NCBI RefSeq assembly: GCF_036231355.1
Contig: NZ_CP109496.1
Location: forward strand, 1,550,001-1,614,000
From: Streptomyces sp. NBC_01431
Lineage (GTDB): Bacteria > Actinomycetota > Actinomycetes > Streptomycetales > Streptomycetaceae
DNA length: 64,000 nucleotides
Direction: 5' to 3'
Shown here: in pieces, positions 56,865-64,000 of the stretch
Layout: every line of letters begins with the position of its first letter
Position numbering within the stretch: the first letter of the stretch is position 1
The notes under the pieces: model-generated
Databases searched by the model: none
The model's input: the letters and a program-made list of their open reading frames with translations, nothing else
Told to the model about the DNA's origin: nothing
Position numbers and translations under genes: made by a program

Positions 56865-59249
56865 TCAGTCCTCGTGGCTCAGTTGGAGGTCCCGCTCGGT
56901 GCGTCCGCCGCCCGCGACCTGGAGGACGGTGGCCACCGGCGGATAGCCCGCCGCGATCACCGTGTACTCGCCGGAGGACAGGTCGACGAACCGGAAGGTG
57001 CCGTCGGGGCCCGTGGTGAGGGTGTCCACGACATTGCCCGCGGCATCGAGCAGGGTCACCCGAGCGTCCTGAACGGGCCGCCCGCCGCCGGCCCGCACGG
57101 TGCCGCGCAGCACGGCGCCGCCGGCCAGTTCGATGTCCTGCCGGGTCTCGCGCGACGCCTGCACGCTCACCGGCAGCGCCGCGGGCCGAAAGGCGGGCGC
57201 GCCGGCGGCCAGGGTGTACTCCCCCGCCACCAACTCCGAGATCACATAGCCGCCTTCGCGCCCGCTGCGGGTGGAGGCGACCACTTCTCCGCGTACGTCG
57301 GTGAGGGTGACGGCGGCGTCCCGCACGGGGCTGCCGTCGGCGGTGACGACGGTGCCGGCGAGCCGCCCCGCGCCGCCAAGCACCACGTCGAGCTCGACCG
57401 GCCGTTCGCCGACGGTCACGGCGACGGCCTGCGGCTGGTGTCCGCCGGCCGCGGCGATCAGGACGTACGAACCGGCGCCGGGCACGCTCAGCGCGTACCG
57501 CCCGTCCGCGCCGCTGGCCCCGCGCCCGACCTGCTGACCCCGTACGTCGACGAGGGTGAGGGCGGCGCGCGGCACGATGGAGCCGTCGTGGTGCTGGACG
57601 CTGCCGCACACCGGAACGCCGCTGCGGTAGCCGGAGTTGGCGGTGCGTGCGTGGGGCAGGGGTGCGGTCTCGGCCACGGGGGCGTTCTGGGACACCAGCG
57701 GTTTCTCCTTGAGGAAGAAGGCGAGGACGAAGCCGAGCACGAGCACCGGCACGAGGTAGAGGAAGATGCGCGGCATGGCCTCGGCGTACGCCCGGATGTA
57801 GCCGTCGCGCAGGGCGGGCGGCATGGCGTGGACCAGTTGCGGGGTGATCGACTCCGGGTCGGGCAGCCGGGCCCCGTAGGGGAGTTGCTGCGTGAGGGCG
57901 TGGCTGAGTCGGTTGGTGAAGAGGGTGCCGAAGACGGCGGCGCCGACGCTGCCGCCGATCTGCCGGAAGTAGTTGTTGGCGCTGGTGGCGGTGCCGAGGT
58001 CGGCGGGGTCGACGGCGTTCTGCACGGCCAGGACGAGCACCGGCATGACGAGGCCGATACCGGCGCCGAGCACGGCCATCCAGATGCTGTAGTGCAGCCG
58101 CGGGGTGTCCGTGCCGAGCCGGGAGAGCAGCCACATGCCCACGGCCGAGACCGCGCCGCCGAGGATCGGGTAGGCCTTGTAGTGGCCGGTGCGGCTGATG
58201 AGTTGACCGGAGATGATCGAGGCGCCGACGATGCCGCCCATCATGGGCAGCACGAGGAGGCCGGATTCGGTGGCGCTGGCGCCGTCGACCATCTGCAAGA
58301 ACGTCGGCAGATAGCTGGCGGCGCCGAAGAGAGCGACACCGATGACCGCCCCGACGAGTCCCGAGACGTTGAAGATCGAGTCGCGGAACAGCCTTGGCGG
58401 GATGACCGGTTCGGCCGCGTAGTTCTCGACGACCAGGAAGAGCAGGGTCGTTCCGGCCGCCCCGGCGGCGAGGCCGAGGATCGTGCGCGATCCCCAGGCG
58501 TACTCGGTGCCGCCCCAACTGGTGAGCAGCACCAGGCAGGTTGACGCGGTGGCGAGCAGCAGCATGCCGAGCACGTCGAGGCGGGGGCGCGCGTCGGGCT
58601 TCGGCAGTTTCAGTACGACGGTGATGACGGCCAGGGTGACCAGGCCGAACGGGACGTTGATGTAGAAACACCAGCGCCAGGAGGCGTGGTCGGTGAAGAA
58701 GCCGCCGAGCAGCGGCCCCGCCACCGAGGCGAGCCCGAAGACGGCGCCGATCAGGCCCATGAACCGGCCGCGCCGCCGGGGCGGCACGATGTCCGCGATG
58801 ATCGCCTGCACGCCGATCATGAGTCCGCCGCCGCCGACGCCCTGGACGGCCCGGAAGGCGATGAGCTGGTCCATCGTGCGCGACCAGCCGGCCAGCGCGG
58901 AGCCGGCGACAAACACCAGGATCGCGAACTGGAAGACGGGTTTGCGGCCGAAGAGGTCGCCGAGTTTGCCGTAGATCGGCAGGCCGATGGTGGAGGCGAG
59001 GAGATAGGCGGTGACGGCCCAGGACACCTTGTCGAGGCCGCGCAGATCACCGACGATCTTCGGCAGCGCAGTCGCGACGATCATCTGGTCGAGCGCGGCG
59101 AGCAGCAGGGTGAGCATCAGGCCGAAGAAGATCGTGCGCACCCTGCGCGGGGTCAACGGCTGCTGTGGCGGCGGGAGTTGACACACCACCGGCTGATCCG
59201 CCGGGGCCGCGGCGGCCCGCTCGTCCTTCACCAGAGTGATCCCGCCCAC
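56865..59249 (-). CDS. DHA2-family MFS exporter fused to a CarboxypepD_reg tail
   Basis: 794 residues. About 14 transmembrane helices (35-530) with [28 protein letters not shown] and [26 protein letters not shown] typify EmrB/QacA drug:H+ antiporters. The last about 250 residues hold three carboxypeptidase-regulatory-like beta-sandwich repeats of about 80 residues ([21 protein letters not shown] pattern). They probably lie on one side of the membrane as a binding or spacer module. GTG 59249 has GGGGAG upstream; readings further upstream have no ribosome site. The substrate is unknown. Confidence 0.88.
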   Translation of the reverse strand: MGGITLVKDERAAAAPADQPVVCQLPPPQQPLTPRRVRTIFFGLMLTLLLAALDQMIVATALPKIVGDLRGLDKVSWAVTAYLLASTIGLPIYGKLGDLFGRKPVFQFAILVFVAGSALAGWSRTMDQLIAFRAVQGVGGGGLMIGVQAIIADIVPPRRRGRFMGLIGAVFGLASVAGPLLGGFFTDHASWRWCFYINVPFGLVTLAVITVVLKLPKPDARPRLDVLGMLLLATASTCLVLLTSWGGTEYAWGSRTILGLAAGAAGTTLLFLVVENYAAEPVIPPRLFRDSIFNVSGLVGAVIGVALFGAASYLPTFLQMVDGASATESGLLVLPMMGGIVGASIISGQLISRTGHYKAYPILGGAVSAVGMWLLSRLGTDTPRLHYSIWMAVLGAGIGLVMPVLVLAVQNAVDPADLGTATSANNYFRQIGGSVGAAVFGTLFTNRLSHALTQQLPYGARLPDPESITPQLVHAMPPALRDGYIRAYAEAMPRIFLYLVPVLVLGFVLAFFLKEKPLVSQNAPVAETAPLPHARTANSGYRSGVPVCGSVQHHDGSIVPRAALTLVDVRGQQVGRGASGADGRYALSVPGAGSYVLIAAAGGHQPQAVAVTVGERPVELDVVLGGAGRLAGTVVTADGSPVRDAAVTLTDVRGEVVASTRSGREGGYVISELVAGEYTLAAGAPAFRPAALPVSVQASRETRQDIELAGGAVLRGTVRAGGGRPVQDARVTLLDAAGNVVDTLTTGPDGTFRFVDLSSGEYTVIAAGYPPVATVLQVAGGGRTERDLQLSHED

Positions 59250-59435
59250 GTAACTCTCCCCTCGTCGCGCTTGCGCCGACCATTTCTCGCATTGGGCGAC
59301 AACCGGGGCAAGCGAGACGGGTGGGGCGGGAGGCGTGCGCCGGGGGCTTAAGCCCTGGCGGGAACCCCTACGGCGCACAACGGGCCGGTACGGAAAACCA
59401 CCCGAACCGGTGACCGGGCGGGTGGCTCCCGCAGG

Positions 59436-59879
59436 CTACTTCGCCACCTCGGCGGCCAGCTTGTCGAGCATGGCGTCGTAGATGCGGCCAAGTCCCTTGG
59501 GGGCAAAGGCCCTTTCGAAGAATCCGCCGATGCCGCCGGCGCCGTTCCACACGGAGGAGACGACGACCTTGGAGCGGCCCTCGCCCGCCGGCGTGACCGT
59601 CCAGGTGGTGACCATGGAGGAATTGCGGTCCTTTTCGACCAGCTGCCCGTCGGTCGGCTCGGTGACCTCCAGGAGGCAGTCGCGCACGCGCTTGCTGGTG
59701 GCCTGGAGCTTCCAGTGGACCAGGGTGCCCTCGCCGTCGCCGCCCTCGCGCACCTGGTACTCGCTGAAGTGCTCCGGCAGGAGCTTCGGGCGGCCGTCCT
59801 TGTAGTCGGCGAGCGTGTCGAACACGGTCTCCGGATCCGCCGCGATGATCCGCTCCGTCGTGGCCTCGACCTGCGCCAT
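59436..59879 (-). CDS. SRPBCC-family protein
   Basis: 147 residues. VEATTERIIAADPETVFDTLADY begins the START/SRPBCC helix-grip fold, and the terminal helix is FERAFAPKGLGRIYDAMLDKLAAEV. These proteins bind hydrophobic ligands. GGAGG lies seven bases before ATG 59879. The gene is divergent from the truncated radical SAM gene, so both share the 160-base promoter region with a possible SOS box. Confidence 0.87.
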   Translation of the reverse strand: MAQVEATTERIIAADPETVFDTLADYKDGRPKLLPEHFSEYQVREGGDGEGTLVHWKLQATSKRVRDCLLEVTEPTDGQLVEKDRNSSMVTTWTVTPAGEGRSKVVVSSVWNGAGGIGGFFERAFAPKGLGRIYDAMLDKLAAEVAK

Positions 59880-59977
59880 GGCACTTCCTCCAGCACTTGT
59901 GTTTCCGGGGTTTTCGGGGTGCGCCAAGCCAACCACCTCGGGGTCTGCCGTCACAATCCGGGTTGCGATCAAGAAGG

Positions 59978-59996
59978 GAACGTGTGTTCTATTTAG
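59978..59996. promoter_or_regulatory. Possible LexA (SOS) box with -10 element
   Basis: GAACGTGTGTTC (59978-59989) has the GAAC-N4-GTTC core of the actinobacterial LexA operator, although the outer TC/GA bases are not conserved. TATTTA follows directly on the plus strand (59990-59995), as a -10 for the radical SAM gene. Confidence 0.45.
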
Positions 59997-60041
59997 AGGT
60001 GGGAGTGACCGAATGGCCCCGAGGAACCGGAGGAGGCGTTC

Positions 60042-60284
60042 ATGCGCTGGGAGAATCTCGCCGATGACGACACCCCGGCCGACCGGGCCGGCGCGGCCGC
60101 CCTGTTCGCTGCGGACGCGGTGACCACCCGCACGTTCGACACCCCCGAGTTCCGCGGGATCACCTTCCACGAGATCCGGGCGCGTTCGATCGTCAACCGG
60201 GTGCCGGGCGCCTCCCGCATGCCGTTCGAGTGGACCGTCAACCCGTACCGTGGGTGCTCGCACGCATGCGTGTACTTCGCGTGA
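60042..60284 (+). pseudogene. Truncated Rv2578c-like radical SAM protein gene
   Basis: 80 residues. MRWENLADDDTPADRA to FRGITFHEIRARSIVNRVPGASRMPFEWTVNPYRGCSHACVY is the N-terminus of the Rv2578c-family radical SAM proteins, ending within the CxxxCxxC cluster motif. The third cysteine is missing: the frame reads HACVYFA and stops, where intact relatives continue with CFAR and about 250 more residues. GGAGGAGG precedes the ATG. The gene is therefore a 5' fragment that cannot bind the 4Fe-4S cluster. The rest is absent from the window. Confidence 0.8.
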
Positions 60285-60589
60285 CCCTCTTGAGCCCGGG
60301 AGGGCCGATGCTCAGCACTCCGAACGCGGACAAGGCCTGGAAAGGCATGACGAGGTCATTCCCGACCCCGGAAGCGCCAGACCGGTATGCCGCCCCGAGC
60401 AAGGCGGAGAGGACGGCTTACGCCGTGCTGCTGCGTGGACCGGCTGCGCGCTCAGGCGGCGCCGACGCGAGTCAGTGAGGTCTTTCAGCGGGGCCACTGA
60501 ACGGGTGACGGAGTCGATGCCCGCAACGCACGAGGCTCCCGTGCCGTTGGGGGAGGTGTTCGAAGTCTCAACCCACAGGCACAGCAGCC
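60285..60589. other. Non-coding stretch between the radical SAM fragment and the transposase relic
   Basis: About 300 bases with stop codons in all frames at short distance and lower codon bias than the surrounding genes. I see no ribosome site followed by a coding-like frame. It is probably degraded DNA from the event that truncated the radical SAM gene. Confidence 0.45.
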
Positions 60590-61140
60590 ACGTTGGTTCC
60601 GTACTCTGCCGCACTCGATCTGCCTCACGGCCTGGTCGAGTGGGTAACCATGCTCATCGTCACCCGCGAGGGTGACCGCCGCTGCAAGCTCCCGCCGCAT
60701 CAGCGTGCGCTGGTCGGTCTGGTGCACCTGCGGCAGCACGACATCTCGCCCAGCGTGCTGCCGGGTTCGGCATCTCCGTGGGCACCGCTCATGCCTGCAC
60801 GACAGCCATCATCGCCCTGCTCACGGACCGCGCACCCGGGCTCCTGCGGACGCTCGTGAAGCCGACCCCGACTACGTCCTGGTGGACGGCACCCTCGCGG
60901 AGTGCGACCGAGTCGGCGACAGCTGGGCTGACTTTCCCCACAAACACCGCCGACACGGGGTAAACGTTCAGGTGGTGACCAACCCGGCCGGACAGTTGCT
61001 GTGGATGTCGCCTGCCGTGCCTGGCCGCGCGCACGACCTCACCGCGGCCCGCACCGGATCATCCGGAGCTGCGAGCGCCAAGGCGTTCCCGGCCTCGCCC
61101 ACCGCGCGTACATGGGGGCCGGCCCCTGGGTGACTTTGCA
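60590..61140 (+). pseudogene. IS5-type transposase relic with three frameshifts
   Basis: Pieces of a transposase are recognisable in three frames. LDLPHGLVEWVTMLIVTREGDRRCKLPPHQRALVGLVHL is the helix-turn-helix leader, GFGISVGTAHACTTAIIALLTDRAPGLL follows in a second frame. DPDYVLVDGTLAECDRVGDSWADFPHKHRRHGVNVQVV (first DDE Asp, VDGT) and LLWMSPAVPGRAHDLTAAR come in a third, then RIIRSCERQGVPG and AYMGAGPWVT (second Asp region lost). The last third is absent. It is a dead IS5/IS1647-like element. No terminal repeats were found. Confidence 0.75.
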
Positions 61141-61393
61141 ACAGTCCTGCCCTACTGGACGGCCGCTTTCTTCGGAAGGGGCCCTCTGGCGTATGTCCGT
61201 GTGTCATGGCTGACTAAAACTGGTGTGTGCAGTCACGGAGGAGGAACTGGCCGCGGTCCGGCGGGATATCTGCGACCGGGCCTTACTACGGGCCGTGGCA
61301 CCGGGCAGACGGCTTCCTCTTGAAGGTGGCTCTTGCCGAGGAAATATACGGAACTCCTATCCCTGCCCACGCATGAGTTGCTCGGCTGATTGC

Positions 61394-61405
61394 TAGGATC
61401 AACTC
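61394..61405 (+). promoter_or_regulatory. -10-like element before the 108-residue orphan gene
   Basis: TAGGAT at 61394-61399 ends six bases before the ATG at 61406. There is no ribosome site, so the mRNA is probably leaderless. Confidence 0.4.
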
Positions 61406-61732
61406 ATGCATGATCAAGGGGTAGTTGTCTCGGTCAATGTCACACCGTCGCTCGTCGCCGCATGGTTCCACCGGCTGTTCACTCATCCCGTAATCGAGAT
61501 CGACGGGCAGGAACAAGCCACGCGATGGGGCACTACGGAAGTAACGGTCGCGCCGGGTGAGCACCTGATAAGCGTGTTCTTCCGATATCGCTGGCAGCAA
61601 CATACGCGCCTCGCCGAGAGCACCCAGGAATTCTCCACGGAGACGGGCGTACGGCGCGTGGACATCACCGCGAGGCTCGGCCCTCGCAATGGAAGCAGGT
61701 TCCGCATCGGTACACCGTCGGTGCACCGGTAA
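61406..61732 (+). CDS. Small beta-rich protein of unknown function
   Basis: 108 residues. VSVNVTPSLVAAWFHRLFTHPVIEIDG and WGTTEVTVAPGEHLISVFFRYRWQQ resemble PEGA-like beta-sandwich proteins that occur as small cytosolic orphans in Streptomyces. No signal peptide or transmembrane segment. It is convergent with the SdpB-like gene and shares its terminator. Being next to a toxin operon, it could belong to the system, but nothing in the sequence shows it. Confidence 0.55.
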   Translation: MHDQGVVVSVNVTPSLVAAWFHRLFTHPVIEIDGQEQATRWGTTEVTVAPGEHLISVFFRYRWQQHTRLAESTQEFSTETGVRRVDITARLGPRNGSRFRIGTPSVHR

Positions 61733-61736
61733 AGGC

Positions 61737-61768
61737 GAAAACGCCCGTCCCAACCGACGGGCGTTTTC
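61737..61768. terminator. Bidirectional rho-independent terminator
   Basis: GAAAACGCCCGTC (61737-61749) and GACGGGCGTTTTC (61756-61768) form a perfect 13-bp stem with a six-base loop, and both strands end in a T-run. It lies between the convergent orphan gene and sdpB-like gene. Confidence 0.9.
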
Positions 61769-61783
61769 ACGTACCTACCGCCA

Positions 61784-62761
61784 TCACGGGACGGCGGCGA
61801 CCGTGGGCAGGGCACCGCATTCCGCGCAGTGCCGCACCTTCGGCTCGGCCGGTGGTGCGTCCGACGCCCGCTCCGGCCGACCCCGTTCCGGCGTCGCGCA
61901 GACGATCGCGGAGCCGATCATCACCACCGCGAAGCTCCACAGGCCCATCGTGAGGATGATCGAACCGTGCAAGACGATGTCCATCACCATCCCGGCCTTG
62001 CGCCAGCGGTCGGATGCCAGCACACACACGCCGATGGCGATCTCGATGACCAGCGCACCCCAGGTCAGGGCGGTAACGGCCGTAGCGCTCCTGGACATCC
62101 ACAGAAACAGCGAGTCCCACGGCTGTCCCACGCCGAACATGTTGTCGCGCAGGAAGTAGTACTCGGCGGTGCCGTTGGCCCAGTCAGCCACGCCGAACTT
62201 GCTGACGGCGCTGTCGAGATACAGGTAGGCGATCTGCACCCGTATCGCCAGAAACGCAACGAAGGACACCGTCCGCCATGAAGGCGTCTGCTTCCGGACC
62301 GGCCGCTGCCAGTGCCACGTACGGCCGTCGGCCAGCGCGATGGGAATCATCAGCAGGCTCATGATCATGCCTATCGACTCGCCGCCGTCGGGCACCGCGA
62401 TGCTGACCGCGACCGAGTACGAGGCCCACGCATGGGGAACGGCCGTCCAGCGAGGGCGGTAGCCACTGGCGACCACCACCAAGATGGCGATCAACAGCCA
62501 CCGTCTCGGCTCCATGCCCAGCGCGTCACCGCCGAGGCACAGTGCCGACGCACCGCGGACGGAATCGCAGCGCGGGTATTCCCCCATGGCGACGACCGGC
62601 ACGAGCAGTGCCTTGACCGGAGTCAGCAACAGCACGCTCAACTGGGCCAGCGCGATGACGGTGCGCCCCACACCGAACCAGCGGGACCGCAGATCGTGCC
62701 GCGCGGTGCGCCTGGCCAACCGGTCGGCCATTTCCTGTACGGAATTCCTTACGACGGGCAT
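61784..62761 (-). CDS. SdpB-family membrane protein (HTTM-like)
   Basis: 325 residues with about seven transmembrane helices and the pattern of SdpB: a long first helix region (GVGRTVIALAQLSVLLLTPVKALL), RYRPRWTAVPHAWASYSVAVSI, and SFVAFLAIRVQIAYLYLDSAVSKFGVADWANGTAEYYFL. SdpB, with SdpA, is needed to make the SDP cannibalism toxin of Bacillus subtilis from pro-SdpC. ATG 62761 overlaps the SdpA-like stop as TGATG; ATG 62770 is possible. The C-terminal tail carries a CxxC (HCAECGALP). Last gene of the minus-strand operon. Confidence 0.78.
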   Translation of the reverse strand: MPVVRNSVQEMADRLARRTARHDLRSRWFGVGRTVIALAQLSVLLLTPVKALLVPVVAMGEYPRCDSVRGASALCLGGDALGMEPRRWLLIAILVVVASGYRPRWTAVPHAWASYSVAVSIAVPDGGESIGMIMSLLMIPIALADGRTWHWQRPVRKQTPSWRTVSFVAFLAIRVQIAYLYLDSAVSKFGVADWANGTAEYYFLRDNMFGVGQPWDSLFLWMSRSATAVTALTWGALVIEIAIGVCVLASDRWRKAGMVMDIVLHGSIILTMGLWSFAVVMIGSAIVCATPERGRPERASDAPPAEPKVRHCAECGALPTVAAVP

Positions 62762-63363
62762 CACTTGCATCGGACGTCCAGGTGCACGATCCGCAGCACG
62801 CGTTTTTCGTAGGAAACCTGGTTGCGGAAGCTCCACGGCACCGTCTTCTCCTGGGTGAGGTACGAATCACCGCACACGGTCGGCACCGGACTGGTGTTGT
62901 CCACCTTCACCGCCGGTTTCCTGGACGCCTCCTTCATGCAGTCGTCCAGATAGCCCCCGCAGTCGGACCAGTGCCCGGTCGCCGCCGCGTTGAAGAAACC
63001 CAGCTCGGGCCCTTGTGCGCGCTGCGTACGCGACAGCCCGAACATGTTCGAGGGATTGCCCTGCGGCGTGTGCAACAGGTTCCGGGGAGAGCCGTCGGCG
63101 CCCAGCGCGTAGGCGCCGGTCTGCTCGGACTGGGGATTCCGGGTGAAGAACGCCCAGTTCTCCGGAGTCAGGATGTTCAGGGCCGACCGGGCGCCCTTGG
63201 AGTGCCGGCTGCTCAGCGCATTGCTCGGCAGTGTGTAGAAGAGCGCGGCGGCCAGGTAGCCGAAGACCACCAGGCAGGCGACGGAGAACAGGGCAAGTTG
63301 GCGCATCGATCCGGTCCGGGGCTCCCCCGGTCTCGAATGCGTGTCGGTGGACGTGCTGGCCAT
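62761..63363 (-). CDS. SdpA-family antimicrobial peptide system protein
   Basis: 200 residues. One N-terminal transmembrane helix (about 20-45) is followed by an exported or cytoplasmic domain. LNILTPENWAFFTRNPQSEQ is the SdpA-type segment (Trp-x-Phe-Phe-Thr-x-x-Pro), followed by GFFNAAATGHWSDCGGYLDDC and a C-terminal KRVLRIVHLDVRCK. SdpA assists processing of the SdpC precursor. The gene lies 100 bases after the toxin gene beyond a hairpin and overlaps the SdpB-like gene by one base. Confidence 0.78.
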   Translation of the reverse strand: MASTSTDTHSRPGEPRTGSMRQLALFSVACLVVFGYLAAALFYTLPSNALSSRHSKGARSALNILTPENWAFFTRNPQSEQTGAYALGADGSPRNLLHTPQGNPSNMFGLSRTQRAQGPELGFFNAAATGHWSDCGGYLDDCMKEASRKPAVKVDNTSPVPTVCGDSYLTQEKTVPWSFRNQVSYEKRVLRIVHLDVRCK

Positions 63364-63414
63364 ATGGGCGCGATCCCTATGCGGTGCGGAAAGGTGTCGG
63401 ATGCGTCACCGGAG

Positions 63415-63457
63415 GCTCTGCCGCGCCGCTCCGGTAGCGAATACGGCGCGGCAGAGC
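63415..63457 (-). terminator. Perfect 14-bp inverted repeat between the toxin gene and SdpA-like gene
   Basis: GCTCTGCCGCGCCG (63415-63428) and CGGCGCGGCAGAGC (63444-63457) are exact inverse repeats with a 15-base loop, eight bases after the toxin gene stop. It could act as a partial terminator that keeps maturation gene expression below that of the toxin. Confidence 0.7.
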
Positions 63458-63465
63458 GGTCGTTG

Positions 63466-64000
63466 TCAGAGGGCCGCCGCCACGGCGGAGACCATGTTGT
63501 CGGCGTCCAGGCTGTTGGGCTGGCTCATGTCGAAGCCGTAGCTCACGGCGGCCGGGACCACCACGAGCGTGACGACGGCCTCGGTCGCCCCGGCCACGTT
63601 CGCGTAACCGATGGCGTTGATGGCGCCCACGGCGTTGATCTCGATCGCGATGTAGGCGTCGTGCCAGAACCAGCCGTTGGCGCGGTTCGGGCTCTTCATG
63701 GCCGGCGACTTGTGCTGGGTCATGAAGGTCTTGAGGTCATCGTTGAGCCGCTCCATGCCGGCCTTGGCCTGGAACGGGTCGTTGATCTGGACCGCGACTG
63801 TCACCTTGTCGTGGAAGTCCTTGTCGACCGCCTTGAGGTCCTTGGTGAACACCGCGATCTGCTCAAGCGTCACCTGGCTGGTCTGGGGGGACCGGCGCGA
63901 CCGGATCTGCTTGGCCAGGTCCGGGTGCTCGTCCGCCGCCTTGCCCTTGGCGAAGACGAGGAGACCGACGATGTCCTCGTCGGAGTACTTGACGTGGTGC
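63466..64000 (-). CDS. SdpC-family toxin precursor (partial, runs off the right edge)
   Basis: 178 residues are visible. HHVKYSDEDIVGLLVFAKGKAADEHPDL resembles the FSGEDYFRGLLFGQG segment near the start of SdpC. The C-terminal part (INAVGAINAIGYANVAGATEAVVTLVVVPAAVSYGF) is hydrophobic like the mature SDP peptide region. The Cys pair of Bacillus SDP is not seen in the visible part. The N-terminus with signal peptide lies beyond 64000. Followed by SdpA- and SdpB-like genes on the same strand. Likely an exported killing peptide precursor; no SdpI/SdpR-type immunity gene is visible. Confidence 0.75.
   Translation of the reverse strand, partial: HHVKYSDEDIVGLLVFAKGKAADEHPDLAKQIRSRRSPQTSQVTLEQIAVFTKDLKAVDKDFHDKVTVAVQINDPFQAKAGMERLNDDLKTFMTQHKSPAMKSPNRANGWFWHDAYIAIEINAVGAINAIGYANVAGATEAVVTLVVVPAAVSYGFDMSQPNSLDADNMVSAVAAAL

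Noticed and set aside
54304..58671. A 1455-residue phosphatase fusion protein
   Set aside because: The first 650 residues are the antisense reading of the MFS exporter; the true protein begins at 56730.
61230..61399. A short plus-strand frame starting VCAVTEEELAAVRRD
   Set aside because: No ribosome site, ends in a promoter-like region, and no family similarity is evident; more likely degraded DNA.
1..64000. tRNA, rRNA, CRISPR arrays and prophage modules
   Set aside because: No matching sequence patterns (cloverleaf, conserved rRNA blocks, regular spacers or phage structural genes) were noticed; the holin-like gene at 29710 belongs to a chromosomal family.

Overview
The window is very GC-rich, with strong third-position G/C bias, GTG and TTG starts, AGGAGG-type ribosome sites and short convergent overlaps. 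The gene types point to a Streptomyces chromosome: a GvpO/F/G/J/L/S/K gas vesicle cluster, ANTAR and SpoIIE regulators, a SigB/F-type sigma factor, a MmyB-type XRE regulator and a 55-residue conserved hydrophobic protein. No rRNA, tRNA or CRISPR array was seen.

1-12 kb: a two-component pair diverges from a GT2 / DUF2064 / methyltransferase operon. These are followed by a secreted S53 peptidase, a TrmB-like regulator, a membrane molybdopterin oxidoreductase with a small partner, a VOC protein and a GT87-type mannosyltransferase. 12-24 kb: an XRE-MmyB regulator with a convergent SnoaL-like protein, a GH6 lipoprotein, an APC permease, a resolvase-like fragment, a 34-residue zinc ribbon, a frameshifted metallo-beta-lactamase-fold gene, an aminotransferase-fold protein with no lysine at all, an ANTAR regulator, a PAS/GAF sensor, a stress sigma factor and a PAP2-diacylglycerol kinase fusion.

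24-29 kb: a complete IS630 element sits in the stop codon of gvpK. Behind it lies a gas vesicle operon (gvpO-F-G-J-L-S-K, minus strand) that lacks gvpA; a possible 3' remnant of gvpA fills the gvpO-gvpF gap. 29-45 kb: housekeeping and accessory enzymes, a GntR regulator whose palindrome recurs at the start of an adenosine deaminase gene, a secreted CocE/NonD hydrolase, and a four-gene peptidase operon (M55, M20, S9, S66). 45-54 kb: a response regulator, histidine kinase, ABC ATPase and FtsX-type permease cassette, then a hydrolase, VOC proteins and methyltransferases. 54-60 kb: a PAS/GAF/SpoIIE/HATPase phosphatase, an MFS exporter with a C-terminal CarboxypepD_reg tail, and an SRPBCC protein.

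60-64 kb looks like a junction with accessory DNA. An Rv2578c-like radical SAM gene is cut off at its cluster motif and a multiply frameshifted IS5-type transposase relic follows. The edge holds an SdpC-SdpA-SdpB-like antimicrobial peptide operon whose toxin gene runs off the right end. Several genes in the first 18 kb carry in-frame short tandem repeats at their ends or in linkers.
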